The notes below the pieces were generated by a model, which was given only the letters and a program-made list of their open reading frames with translations, did not search any database and was not told the origin of the DNA. This document shows positions 17,921 to 26,341 of a stretch of 62,553 nt of DNA, piece by piece. Numbering within the stretch: position 1 is the first letter of the stretch; each line of letters starts with the position of its first letter. Source of the DNA: an uncultured Porphyromonadaceae bacterium (GTDB taxonomy: Bacteria > Bacteroidota > Bacteroidia > Bacteroidales > Muribaculaceae); contig CANSRU010000014.1 of assembly GCA_947649495.1 (NCBI GenBank), positions 1 through 62,553 on the forward strand, given 5' to 3'. Both the position numbers and the translations under genes were made by a program.

Positions 17921-18106
17921 ATGGCACATCCCAAACGCAAACAATCGAAGACCCGCACTGCCAAACGTCGTACTCACGACAAGGCTGTTGCCCCCACTTT
18001 GGCTCTCTGCCCCAACTGCGGTGCATGGCACATATACCACACCGTATGTGGCGAATGTGGCTACTACCGTGGCAAAATCGCCATCGAAAAAGCCGAAGCC
18101 ATTTAA
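17921..18106 (+). CDS. rpmF: 50S ribosomal protein L32
   Basis: A 61-residue basic protein with the standard L32 start MAHPKRKQSKTRTAKRR and a zinc-ribbon CPNCGAWH...CGECGYY (four Cys, so zinc-dependent form). Normal length. It sits between yceD and fabH. The plsX gene often found between rpmF and fabH in other phyla is absent here. Confidence 0.98.
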   Translation: MAHPKRKQSKTRTAKRRTHDKAVAPTLALCPNCGAWHIYHTVCGECGYYRGKIAIEKAEAI

Positions 18107-18243
18107 GCTGCGCGCTTAAACACGCACGACTGCTATTCTCCTAAACATCAAGGCACGTTAAACGTACAGCCACGATTTCAGGAGAATATTTGTCGCACAT
18201 GCTTCCAAGTAACACATTCAACCGCATCAAATCAGACCAGCTA

Positions 18244-19227
18244 ATGATTAACGCAAGAATATCAGGCGTGGCATCGTACGTGCCCGACGACATCCTCGAC
18301 AACGAGATGCTCTCAAAAATGGTGGACACCACCGACGAATGGATCACCACACGCGTAGGCATCAAGGAACGCCGCATACTCAAGAAAGAGGGCGCAGGCT
18401 CATCCTATATGGGAGCGCAGGCCGTGACCAGACTGCTTGAATCGACCGGCACAAAACCTGAGGAAGTGGAGCTTCTGATCTGCGCCACCTCCAATCCCGA
18501 CTACCGTTTCCCCTCGACAGGTTCGGTAATAGCACAGATGTGCGGACTCACCAACGCATACGCCTACGACATTCAGGCAGCATGCGCAGGATGCATCGTG
18601 GCACTCGAGGACGGAGCCGCCTACATCAAATCGGGACTCCGCAAGAAAGTAGTAGTGGTGGCAGCCGAGAAAATGTCGTCGATGGTCAACTACGAGGACC
18701 GCACCACATGCCCGCTGTTCGGCGACGGCGCCGCAGCCATGATGCTCGAGCCCACCGAAGAACCCGTAGGTGTGATTGATGCAGTGTTCCACGTTGACGG
18801 CGTGGGTCGCGACCACCTCATAATGAAGGCCGGCGGCTCAGTGCTTCCCACCACCCACAAGACCGTGGACGACGGCGACAACTTCCTCTTCCAGGACGGA
18901 CGTTTCGTCTACAAGCACGCCGTAACCGACATGCTCGAATCGACACTCGACATCTGCCGCCGCAACGACCTGACCATGGAGAGCGTTGACTGGCTCATAC
19001 CCCATCAGGCCAATCTCCGCATAATCGAAGCTGTGGCCTCGCGCGCCGGCATTGACCCGGAGAAGGTATTGGTGAACATCGAATACCGCGGCAACACCAG
19101 CGCGGCATCCATACCCCTGTGTATCGACGAGAACAAGCACCGCCTGAAAAAGGGCGACAAGCTCGTGCTCACAGCTTTCGGAGCCGGATTCACATGGGGC
19201 GCCATGTATGTGATCTGGGACCTTTAA
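18244..19227 (+). CDS. fabH: 3-oxoacyl-[ACP] synthase III (KAS III)
   Basis: A 327-residue thiolase-fold enzyme that starts fatty acid synthesis by condensing acyl-CoA with malonyl-ACP. The triad is Cys114 (AACAGC), His254 (IPHQAN) and Asn284 (GNTSAAS). The MVDTTDEWITTRVGIKERR segment is diagnostic. The ATG at 18244 gives MINARISGVASYVP, the usual FabH beginning; ATG 18199 or TTG 18190 would add 15-18 residues without similarity. The active-site Gly-Cys after the nucleophile replaces the more common Gly-Phe, a small subgroup difference. A terminator follows before era. Confidence 0.96.
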   Translation: MINARISGVASYVPDDILDNEMLSKMVDTTDEWITTRVGIKERRILKKEGAGSSYMGAQAVTRLLESTGTKPEEVELLICATSNPDYRFPSTGSVIAQMCGLTNAYAYDIQAACAGCIVALEDGAAYIKSGLRKKVVVVAAEKMSSMVNYEDRTTCPLFGDGAAAMMLEPTEEPVGVIDAVFHVDGVGRDHLIMKAGGSVLPTTHKTVDDGDNFLFQDGRFVYKHAVTDMLESTLDICRRNDLTMESVDWLIPHQANLRIIEAVASRAGIDPEKVLVNIEYRGNTSAASIPLCIDENKHRLKKGDKLVLTAFGAGFTWGAMYVIWDL

Positions 19228-19264
19228 GAAAGCCCCGGTATCCGGCACAGACTAAAGAAATTTG

Positions 19265-19302
19265 ACACCGATAGCATCTTTTATGGTGCTATTGGTGTTT
19301 TA
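19265..19302 (+). terminator. Intrinsic terminator after fabH
   Basis: ACACCGATAGCA (19265-19276) pairs with TGCTATTGGTGT (19287-19298) with one G-T wobble, followed by TTTATT. Confidence 0.7.
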
Positions 19303-19328
19303 TTCTTAAACATCAATACATAACCGAA

Positions 19329-20219
19329 ATGACAGAAAACCATAAAGCCGGATTTGTCAACATAGTAGGCAATCCAAACGTGGGCAAATCCACATTGATG
19401 AACGACCTCGTAGGTGAACGCGTAAGTATAATAACATCAAAGGCCCAGACCACCCGTCACCGTATAATGGGCATAGTCAACACCCCCGACTACCAGATAG
19501 TATTTTCCGACACCCCCGGAGTGCTCGCCCCGAAATACAAACTTCAGGAAAGCATGCTCGGATTCTCGGAAGGAGCGTTGACCGATGCCGATATTCTCCT
19601 TTATGTGACAGATGTGGTGGAAGACCCGACCAAAAATGCCGACTTCCTCGCCAAGGTGGCCAAGGAGAAGATTCCGGTACTGCTTGTGATAAACAAGATT
19701 GACCTCGTAAAAAGCCAGGCCGACCTCGAAGCGATAGTAGAACGCTGGAAGGGGCTCCTGCCCAACGCCGAGATATTCCCGACATCGGCCAAGGAACATT
19801 TCAACGTGCAGAACCTGATGAACCGCATAGTGGAACTTCTTCCCGTGTCGGCTCCCTACTTCGGCAAGGACGCTCTGACAGATAAGCCCGCACGATTCTT
19901 CGTAACCGAAATAATACGCGAGAAAATTCTCCTCAACTACGACAAGGAAGTGCCCTACTCCACCGAAGTGATTGTCGAGAAATTCGACGAGAAGGAGGGT
20001 GCCATACACATAATGGCCGTGATCTATGTGGAGCGCGACTCACAGAAAGGCATCATAATAGGCCGTCAGGGCGCGCGTCTGAAAAAGGTGGGCACCGAGG
20101 CGCGTCAGGACATAGAGACCTTCTTCGGCAAAAAAGTCTATCTTGAACTGTTTGTCAAGGTAGAGCCCAACTGGCGCAACCGCGAGAACAAGCTCCGCTC
20201 ATTCGGATACATCGAATAA
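19329..20219 (+). CDS. era: GTPase Era
   Basis: A 296-residue GTPase for 16S rRNA maturation and 30S assembly. G1 [10 protein letters not shown]3 DTPGVLAP, G4 NKID and G5 TSAKEH are present in the N-terminal 180 residues. A C-terminal KH domain contains [13 protein letters not shown]. Normal length. It follows fabH and precedes der, an order typical of Bacteroidales. No clear -7 box was found between the fabH terminator and the ATG. Confidence 0.97.
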   Translation: MTENHKAGFVNIVGNPNVGKSTLMNDLVGERVSIITSKAQTTRHRIMGIVNTPDYQIVFSDTPGVLAPKYKLQESMLGFSEGALTDADILLYVTDVVEDPTKNADFLAKVAKEKIPVLLVINKIDLVKSQADLEAIVERWKGLLPNAEIFPTSAKEHFNVQNLMNRIVELLPVSAPYFGKDALTDKPARFFVTEIIREKILLNYDKEVPYSTEVIVEKFDEKEGAIHIMAVIYVERDSQKGIIIGRQGARLKKVGTEARQDIETFFGKKVYLELFVKVEPNWRNRENKLRSFGYIE

Positions 20220-20228
20220 ACTAAAATA

Positions 20229-20314
20229 TTCGTATTTTTGGCTTCGCCTTAGATACTCACGTTCGGCAAAACTCCAACAAGTTTGGTTTTGCACTCAACT
20301 TATTCGTATCTTTG
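20229..20314 (+). repeat. Promoter-carrying dispersed repeat, copy A (upstream of der)
   Basis: An 86-nt unit beginning with TATTTTTG-GCTTCGCC and ending ACTTATTCGTATCTTTG, so a TAnnTTTG box (TATCTTTG, 20307-20314) closes it 29 nt before der. An internal inverted repeat GCAAAAC/GTTTTGC (20266-20272 and 20286-20292) is present. Related units occur at 22064-22205 and 26231-26306. Confidence 0.75.
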
Positions 20315-20343
20315 TACCACTCATAACCGTTAACACAAGACAG

Positions 20344-21663
20344 ATGTCACAACTCATAGCCATAGTAGGACGCCCCAACGTAGGAAAGTCCACATTATTC
20401 AACCGCCTTACCCAGACACGCACGGCGATAGTCGACGAAACCGCCGGCACCACCCGCGACCGCCAATATGGCAAGGTGGACTGGAACGGCAAGGAATTTT
20501 CCATCGTCGACACAGGCGGATGGGTGGTGAACTCCGATGATATTTTCGAAGGCGAAATCAACAAGCAGGTGCACCTGGCCATAGAGCAGGCCGACGAGAT
20601 ACTGTTTGTGGTCGATGCCATGAACGGCGTAACCGACCTCGACGACCATGTGGCCGAGATACTGCGCCGCAGCCGCAAGCCGGTGATACTCGTAGCCAAC
20701 AAGGTGGACTCCAACGACTGGCTCTACAACGTGCCTGAGTTCTACGGGCTCGGCCTCGGCGAGCCATATCCCGTGTCGGCCATCAACGGATTCGGCACCG
20801 GCGACCTTCTCGACGAAGTGGTGAAGAAACTCCCCGAAGCGACCGACGATGATGAGGAGCAGCTCGAAGAGATTCCGAAATTTGCCATAGTAGGACGCCC
20901 CAATGCAGGCAAATCGTCGATAATCAACGCATTCATTGGCGAGGACCGTCATATTGTGACCGACATAGCCGGCACAACCCGCGACAGCATCTACACCCGC
21001 TACAATAAATATGGATTCGACTTCTACCTCGTGGACACTGCGGGTATCCGCAAGAAAACCAAGGTCAACGAGGACATCGAGTACTATTCGGTGATACGAA
21101 GCATCCGCGCCATAGAGGCTGCCGACGTGTGCATTCTTATGATTGACGCTACCCGCGGCATCGAGAGCCAGGATGTGAGCATATTCTCCCTGATACAGCG
21201 AAACAAGAAGGGGCTTGTGGTGTGTGTGAACAAATGGGACCTCGCGGCCGACAAATCGGAAAAGGCCATAAAACACTTCTCCGACACAATACGCCAGCGT
21301 TTCGCCCCATTCGTCGATTTCCCCATAATCTACACTTCGGCGCTCACCAAGCAACGCATCTACAAGGTGCTCGAGACCGCGGTGGAGGTTTACGGCAACC
21401 GGCGCCGCACCGTGCCAACATCGCAGCTCAACACCGTGATGCGTGAGGCCATAGACGCATATCCACCGCCAGCAAACAAGGGCAAATATGTCAAAATAAA
21501 ATACATAACCATGCTCAAGGGCGCACCTATACCCACTTTCATATTCTTCTGCAATCTGCCACAGTGGGTCAAGGAGCCTTACCGCCGCTATCTCGAAAAC
21601 AAGATACGCGAGAACTGGGACTTTACCGGAACGCCTGTCAACGTGTTTATGCGCGAGAAATAG
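20344..21663 (+). CDS. der: GTPase Der (EngA)
   Basis: A 439-residue protein with two tandem GTPase domains: the first with GRPNVGKST and DTGGW, the second with GRPNAGKSS and DTAGI, plus NKVD and NKWD G4 motifs. A C-terminal KH-like domain includes [18 protein letters not shown]. It acts in 50S subunit maturation. Its promoter appears to be provided by the dispersed repeat just upstream. Confidence 0.98.
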   Translation: MSQLIAIVGRPNVGKSTLFNRLTQTRTAIVDETAGTTRDRQYGKVDWNGKEFSIVDTGGWVVNSDDIFEGEINKQVHLAIEQADEILFVVDAMNGVTDLDDHVAEILRRSRKPVILVANKVDSNDWLYNVPEFYGLGLGEPYPVSAINGFGTGDLLDEVVKKLPEATDDDEEQLEEIPKFAIVGRPNAGKSSIINAFIGEDRHIVTDIAGTTRDSIYTRYNKYGFDFYLVDTAGIRKKTKVNEDIEYYSVIRSIRAIEAADVCILMIDATRGIESQDVSIFSLIQRNKKGLVVCVNKWDLAADKSEKAIKHFSDTIRQRFAPFVDFPIIYTSALTKQRIYKVLETAVEVYGNRRRTVPTSQLNTVMREAIDAYPPPANKGKYVKIKYITMLKGAPIPTFIFFCNLPQWVKEPYRRYLENKIRENWDFTGTPVNVFMREK

Positions 21664-21712
21664 ACTTCGGTCATGCAGCATGGCCTTTTGATTTACCGGG
21701 CCGGAGTCTTCT
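21662..21712 (+). terminator. Possible terminator after der
   Basis: AGACTTCGGTC (21662-21672) can pair with GGCCGGAGTCT (21699-21709) using wobble pairs. Only a weak T-rich tail follows, so the call is tentative. Confidence 0.35.
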
Positions 21713-21781
21713 ATCAGATTCCGGTCCGCTTGTTTTATAACAACCACCCACATTACCAAAATCAAAAAAACGCACAACTCT

Positions 21782-22063
21782 ATGTCAACTGAAATAATAA
21801 CAGCCATAGTGGGCTACGCCGCCGCCATCTGTATGGTATGCGGATATCTTCCCCAGGCAATATACACCATACGCACACGCGACACCGACGGCATAGCCAT
21901 GCCTACATTCCTGCTTCTTGGAGCCGGAAGCGTGTTTTTTGTTATACAGGGTCTGATACTCCACAACTGGCCTCTCGTAATAACCAACGCCATCACCACG
22001 GTGTCGAGCGCAATAGTGTTCGGCATCAAAATCCAGAACGACAGGCGCAAGAAACAGAAATAG
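21782..22063 (+). CDS. SemiSWEET-type PQ-loop sugar transporter
   Basis: A 93-residue membrane protein with three predicted helices, the length of bacterial SemiSWEETs, which work as dimers and carry sugars by facilitated diffusion. The PQ motif lies in GYLPQAIYTIRTRD, followed by the conserved small-residue helix MPTFLLLGAGSVFFVIQG and the Asn-containing helix LVITNAITTVSSAIVF. It ends in a basic tail. It stands alone; its TAG is directly followed by two promoter-carrying repeats and then the sialidase gene. Substrate unknown. Confidence 0.85.
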   Translation: MSTEIITAIVGYAAAICMVCGYLPQAIYTIRTRDTDGIAMPTFLLLGAGSVFFVIQGLILHNWPLVITNAITTVSSAIVFGIKIQNDRRKKQK

Positions 22064-22205
22064 GCTTGCGCCCAATATACTCTCGCTCGGCAATTGCCGT
22101 TTGGCATTGCACTTTTATAATGTATATTTGGCTTGCGCCCAATATACTTTCGCTCGGCAATTGCCAAATAAATTTGGCATTGCACTCGACTTATTCGTAT
22201 ATTTG
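22064..22205 (+). repeat. Promoter-carrying dispersed repeat, two tandem copies B1 and B2
   Basis: B1 (22064-22130) and B2 (22131-22205) both begin GCTTGCGCCCAATATACT, continue CGCTCGGCAATTGCC and end in TATATTTG boxes (22123-22130 and 22198-22205). B2 contains the palindrome GCCAAATAAATTTGGC and the ACTCGACTTATTCG tail shared with copies A and C. The second box lies 29 nt before the sialidase ATG, the same spacing as in front of der. Confidence 0.8.
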
Positions 22206-22234
22206 CATAATCAATAACCACAATTGTTTATGCC

Positions 22235-23389
22235 ATGAAAATCCTGCGCACGGCTATTTGCGCCGCCATCATCGCCTTATCGGCATCATCAGCCACTTCT
22301 CAGAACATAGGCTATGCCGACACCGCCAACGACACTTACCGCTCGCTCGTATTCAACAAAGGCGACTTCGACTCTCAGTTCTACCGCATACCGGCCATCA
22401 CCACACTGCCCGACGGCACTCTCGTGGCTGTGGCCGACAAGCGCATAGACAAACTTCAGGATCTTCCGGGCAACATTGATGTGGTGTGCCGCCGCTCCAC
22501 CGATGGCGGCCGTACATGGGGCCCGTACATCACTGTGGCGAGACATGACAGTTTCGGTGGCTACGGCGACCCTGCCATAGTGCGCGACAGCCGCACCGGC
22601 GACCTTCTCGTGATATCGCTCCACGGCCATGGCCTTTGGGAAAAGACTCCCGGAGAGATAAGCGTTTCGCGCTCCACCGACAATGGACTGACATGGCAAC
22701 CTCCGGTAAACATAAACCCGCAGATTCTCACCTCCGACCCTGATGGGAAACAACCCATAAAATGTGAAGCGGCCTTCGCATCATCGGGAAGAGCCCTGCA
22801 GCTCAAAAACGGCCGTATAATGTTCGTGCTTGTGACCCGCAAGGCCGGGGTGGATGGATTTCCATGTTACGCCATATACAGCGACGACAGCGGAAAGACA
22901 TGGCACGCAAGCAAGAATCCCGGCACGCTCAACGGCGATGAATCGAAAGTGGCACAGCTACCCGACGGCTCGGTGATGATGAGTATCCGCAACCGTTTCA
23001 GCGGCCCGCGCAAATTCTCCCGCTCAACCGATGGCGGCAAGACCTGGACCGAGTTTGACCAGAATTACACCACCCTGCACGATGTAGCCTGCAACGGCGA
23101 TTTCCTTTCAGTGAAACATAATGGCCGCGACTATTTGCTGCAATCGCTCCCCGCAGGCCCATGGCGCGACAACATCACAGTCTATGCCAGTGCCGACGGT
23201 GGAAAGACATGGCCCTACAAGCACCTTGTGGCGGCAGGCCCCGGAGCATACTCAGCCATGACACTACTCGCCGACGGCTCGCTCGGCATACTCACCGAAG
23301 AGGGCGTGCACGATGTTGACCGCCAACATCTCCAAGGCTACCGCATCTGGTTTACCCGCATCCCGATGGAGAAGGTGCTTGGTGAGTGA
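22235..23389 (+). CDS. Exo-alpha-sialidase (GH33-like)
   Basis: A 384-residue secreted enzyme predicted to release terminal sialic acids from host glycans. There is a signal peptide with AATSQ-like cleavage near residue 24 (SASSATSQN). The FRIP-type motif is FYRIPAI (about residue 51) and at least five Asp-boxes are seen (STDGGRTW, STDNGLTW, SDDSGKTW, STDGGKTW, SADGGKTW), marking the six-bladed propeller. It contains only the catalytic domain, shorter than Bacteroides sialidases with an extra N-terminal carbohydrate-binding domain. Its 3' end overlaps the convergent downstream gene by 38 nt. Confidence 0.93.
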   Translation: MKILRTAICAAIIALSASSATSQNIGYADTANDTYRSLVFNKGDFDSQFYRIPAITTLPDGTLVAVADKRIDKLQDLPGNIDVVCRRSTDGGRTWGPYITVARHDSFGGYGDPAIVRDSRTGDLLVISLHGHGLWEKTPGEISVSRSTDNGLTWQPPVNINPQILTSDPDGKQPIKCEAAFASSGRALQLKNGRIMFVLVTRKAGVDGFPCYAIYSDDSGKTWHASKNPGTLNGDESKVAQLPDGSVMMSIRNRFSGPRKFSRSTDGGKTWTEFDQNYTTLHDVACNGDFLSVKHNGRDYLLQSLPAGPWRDNITVYASADGGKTWPYKHLVAAGPGAYSAMTLLADGSLGILTEEGVHDVDRQHLQGYRIWFTRIPMEKVLGE

Positions 23390-23888
23390 CCGGCTGTGGA
23401 CGCCGGCGGAAGTATCGGGCCGAGGCAACCGGGTTGTCACACACACCGGGATTGAACCACCGGCGAAAATCGGCGGCAAACTCCGATGGCGAACCATGGA
23501 AACGCCCACGACCCACGCATTCGTGGCCGAAACGTTCGATATAGCCCTTGACCCCCTGCTTTAGCAGCCCGATGTCGCATGACGCATCTTCGCGATAAAA
23601 ATCTTGTTCATTGCGCATAAGGTCCTTGGTCATTTCAAGTTCAGCCTTGACTTTGGCCGGAACATCCGTGTCCGTTTTCGGCTTTCCCCGCGAGGCCTGA
23701 GCATCGATATCAGCCATTATGATACGCATCACGGCATTGACCGCGGGGCTGGATGTAGGTGTGAATTTACGTTCAATGCCGTAAGTGGCTATGGCTTTTA
23801 GCAGCAAAGCCTGTTCAACAGGGTCTGTAAGCTCGCGCACGGCATCGAGCCAGGCGCTCTTGAATGTGAATGAAGTGTGTGATTCCAT
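23352..23888 (-). CDS. Hypothetical protein, DUF6291-like, possibly phage-derived
   Basis: A 178-residue soluble protein. The N-terminal helices (SFTFKSAWLDAVRELTDP, QALLLKAIATYGIE) resemble DUF6291-type domains found in Bacteroidales prophage and mobile-element proteins. The segment FGHECVGRGRFHGSPSEFAA followed by DFRRWFN looks like a second small domain often seen with it. The family name is a tentative recognition. It is convergent with and overlaps the sialidase gene by 38 nt, and no other mobile-element gene lies nearby. Its own promoter box is at 23909-23916. Confidence 0.6.
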   Translation of the reverse strand: MESHTSFTFKSAWLDAVRELTDPVEQALLLKAIATYGIERKFTPTSSPAVNAVMRIIMADIDAQASRGKPKTDTDVPAKVKAELEMTKDLMRNEQDFYREDASCDIGLLKQGVKGYIERFGHECVGRGRFHGSPSEFAADFRRWFNPGVCDNPVASARYFRRRPQPVTHQAPSPSGCG

Positions 23889-23908
23889 TGTATATTAGAT
23901 TAATGGCA

Positions 23909-23916
23909 CAAAGATA
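23909..23916 (-). promoter_or_regulatory. -7 box for the DUF6291-like gene
   Basis: TATCTTTG on the minus strand, 20 nt before the ATG at 23888. The gap from here to 24164 holds no recognised gene. Confidence 0.5.
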
Positions 23917-24164
23917 GCGCACCCCGAACAGCCGGCAGTGCAAATTCACACATTCGCTTCCATGCATGCAATGTTAAAAAAGCTCAAATAGCGGCATTAT
24001 TATCTGGCTGTTGGGACAAAAGGCCGCAAAGAGGCATTTAATACATCTTTGTAAATAACGCACATAGCGCTAAAGATATAAAATAGACAGCAACAGCCGA
24101 AAAGCCCTGCGCACTTTCACAAGCGAGCGGGGCTATAATAAAACATAAATTAAAATTTAATTAT

Positions 24165-24326
24165 ATGGAATCAAAATTAATAACAGTCCAAGACAAAAAC
24201 AAATCCATTGCACGCAAATTGCGTGCAATGGGTAAAAAGATTAAGCGGGCGCTGTGCGAATATGCACGGCGCCCGCTTGTATCGGGAATCCGGTTAGGGA
24301 TTATTTTTCAGAAAGTTTCTCTTTGA
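24165..24326 (+). CDS. Candidate small basic protein (53 residues)
   Basis: An ATG after a strongly AT-rich leader opens a 53-codon frame (MESKLITVQDKNKSIARKL...) with many Lys/Arg in the first 40 residues. The last ten codons run antisense into the 3' end of rpsA. A perfect 27-nt palindrome and the rpsA terminator hairpin lie inside the frame, so the apparent coding could be a by-product of these structures. No homologue was recognised. Weak call. Confidence 0.25.
   Translation: MESKLITVQDKNKSIARKLRAMGKKIKRALCEYARRPLVSGIRLGIIFQKVSL
24205..24231. repeat. Perfect 27-nt palindrome
   Basis: CCATTGCACGCAA (24205-24217) and TTGCGTGCAATGG (24219-24231) around a single A. On RNA the loop would be very tight, so a protein-binding DNA site is as likely as a hairpin. 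Confidence 0.7.
24243..24278 (-). terminator. Intrinsic terminator of rpsA
   Basis: AAGCGGGCGC (24243-24252) pairs with GCGCCCGCTT (24269-24278) with an inner GTGC/GCAC stem. On the minus strand the hairpin is followed by AATCTTTTT, 23 nt after the rpsA stop. Confidence 0.8.
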
Positions 24327-26082
24327 GAGCTGCAAGAGCTTCGAGGTCGCCGAGGGTAGCCTTTTCGATGGGCTGGTTGAGCATGGGAGTTTCCTCTACA
24401 CGCTTGGCGGCACGCTTAGCCTTGCGGGCTTCGTTGCGTTCAACCTTAGCTTCGTCTTCGAAGATACGACTGTGAGAAAGGATGATGCGCTTGCTGTCCT
24501 TGTTGAATTCGATAACCTTGAAGTTGAGTTTTTCGTCAACCTTGGCCTGCGAGCCATCTTCCTTAACGAGGTGCTTGGGAGTGGCGAAGCCTTCAACACC
24601 GTAGGGAAGAGCGATTACGGCACCCTTTTCTACCATCTCAACGATAGTACCTTCGTGGATGCTGCCGTTGGTGAAGATAGTTTCGAATACATCCCAGGGA
24701 TTTTCTTCAAGCTGCTTGTGACCAAGCGACAGACGACGGTTGTCCTTGTCGATTTCGAGCACCTGCACGTCGATGTCAGCACCGATCTGGGTGAATTCGC
24801 TGGGGTGTTTGATTTTCTTGGTCCAGCTGAGGTCGGAGATGTGAATCAAGCCGTCAACGCCTTCTTCGATTTCAACAAACACACCGAAGTTAGTGAAGTT
24901 GCGCACCTTTGCAGTGTGCTTGCTACCAACGGGATATTTGGTTTCGATATTTTCCCAGGGATCGTTCTTGAGCTGCTTGATGCCGAGGCTCATCTTACGT
25001 TCCTCGCGGTCGAGGGTGAGGATTACGGCTTCGATTTCGTCGCCTACCTTCATGAAGTCCTGAGCGCTGCGGAGGTGCTGGCTCCACGACATTTCGCTGA
25101 CGTGGATAAGACCTTCAACACCGGGGGCGATTTCGATGAATGCACCGTAGTCGGCCATAACCACTACGCGGCCCTTGACCTTGTCGCCCACCTTGAGGTC
25201 GGCATCGAGAGCATCCCACGGATGGGGCATGAGCTGCTTGAGACCGAGGGCGATGCGCTTCTTCTCGTCGTCGAAGTCGAGGATAACCACATTGAGCTTC
25301 TGGTCGAGCTGAAGCACTTCCTGAGGATGGCTTACGCGGCCCCAGCTGAGATCGGTGATGTGGATAAGACCGTCAACACCGCCGAGGTCGATGAACACAC
25401 CGTAGCTGGTGATGTTCTTAACGGTACCTTCAAGCACCTGACCTTTTTCGAGCTTGGCGATGATTTCGCGCTTCTGCTGCTCGAGCTCGGCTTCGATGAG
25501 AGCCTTGTGGCTGACAACCACGTTCTTGTATTCCTGGTTGATTTTAACAACCTTGAATTCCATGGTCTTGCCAACAAACATATCGTAGTCGCGGATAGGA
25601 CGTACATCGATCTGCGAACCGGGCAAGAATGCTTCGATGCCGAACACGTCGACAATCATACCACCCTTGGTGCGGCACTTGATGTAGCCCTTGATGATTT
25701 CGTCTTTTTCCAAAGCCTCGTTGATGCGTTCCCAAGAGCGGGCTGCGCGGGCCTTGCGGTGTGAGAGGATAAGCTGACCTTTCTTATCTTCCTGGTTTTC
25801 GATGAACACCTCTACAGTGTCGCCAACCTTGAGGTCGGGATTGTAACGGAATTCATTCATGGGGATGATACCGTCGCTCTTGTAGCCGATGTTAACCACA
25901 GCCTCGCGCTTGTTGAGGGCGATGATGGTACCTTCGATTACTTCTTTGTCCTTAACGGTGTTGAGTGACTCATCGTAGGTCTTTGTAAGCTCTTCGCGAG
26001 TCTTTGCGCCCTGAGCATCTCCATTCTCATAGGCTTCCCAATCGAAATCCTCGATGGGCGAATTCTTTAATTCTTCAGTCAT
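24301..26082 (-). CDS. rpsA: 30S ribosomal protein S1
   Basis: A 593-residue RNA-binding protein with six S1 repeats (for example GTVKNITSYGVFIDLGGVDG, GRVVMADYGAFIEIAPGVEG, AKVRNFTNFGVFVEIEEGVDG in short form), preceded by a typical acidic N-terminal arm (FDWEAYENGD). It binds mRNA at the ribosome and matters especially in Bacteroidetes, where Shine-Dalgarno sites are rare. The leader from the box at 26176 is about 80 nt, long enough for autogenous control, which is known for S1 in other bacteria but not shown here. Confidence 0.97.
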   Translation of the reverse strand: MTEELKNSPIEDFDWEAYENGDAQGAKTREELTKTYDESLNTVKDKEVIEGTIIALNKREAVVNIGYKSDGIIPMNEFRYNPDLKVGDTVEVFIENQEDKKGQLILSHRKARAARSWERINEALEKDEIIKGYIKCRTKGGMIVDVFGIEAFLPGSQIDVRPIRDYDMFVGKTMEFKVVKINQEYKNVVVSHKALIEAELEQQKREIIAKLEKGQVLEGTVKNITSYGVFIDLGGVDGLIHITDLSWGRVSHPQEVLQLDQKLNVVILDFDDEKKRIALGLKQLMPHPWDALDADLKVGDKVKGRVVVMADYGAFIEIAPGVEGLIHVSEMSWSQHLRSAQDFMKVGDEIEAVILTLDREERKMSLGIKQLKNDPWENIETKYPVGSKHTAKVRNFTNFGVFVEIEEGVDGLIHISDLSWTKKIKHPSEFTQIGADIDVQVLEIDKDNRRLSLGHKQLEENPWDVFETIFTNGSIHEGTIVEMVEKGAVIALPYGVEGFATPKHLVKEDGSQAKVDEKLNFKVIEFNKDSKRIILSHSRIFEDEAKVERNEARKAKRAAKRVEETPMLNQPIEKATLGDLEALAALKEKLSEK

Positions 26083-26168
26083 TTAATAAGTTAATAAATA
26101 TGGTTAATTATACAATGCCAACGAATCTGAAAGCGCCTCATAAGGAAGCCTTCAAATTCATTGCGGTG

Positions 26169-26176
26169 CAAAGGTA
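26169..26176 (-). promoter_or_regulatory. -7 box for rpsA
   Basis: TACCTTTG on the minus strand, 86 nt upstream of the rpsA ATG. Confidence 0.55.
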
Positions 26177-26230
26177 ATGATAAATTTCTATTCCACAATC
26201 ACTTCACGGCACAAAAAAGATGGATTAATA

Positions 26231-26306
26231 AAGGATGGCCAAATATACTTTCGCTCGGCAATGGCCAAATAAATTTGGCATTGCGCTCGGCTTATTCGTA
26301 TATTTG
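26231..26306 (+). repeat. Promoter-carrying dispersed repeat, copy C (upstream of ECF sigma)
   Basis: Nearly identical to copy B2: AATATACTTTCGCTCGGCAA, GCCAAATAAATTTGGC, then CTTATTCGTATATTTG with the TATATTTG box at 26299-26306. It ends 35 nt before the sigma factor ATG at 26342, in the same orientation as the other copies. Confidence 0.8.
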
Positions 26307-26341
26307 CCGTGTCATTACATCTTCAAGGCACTATTATCTCC

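Noticed and set aside
20395-21807. 470-codon open frame antisense to der
   Set aside because: It mirrors der with a skewed His/Val/Gly-rich composition typical of the complement of GC-rich coding DNA, and has no domain pattern.
24472-25764. 430-codon open frame antisense to rpsA
   Set aside because: Shadow of the six S1 repeats, with repeated acidic/hydrophobic patterns from the complement; rpsA is unambiguous.
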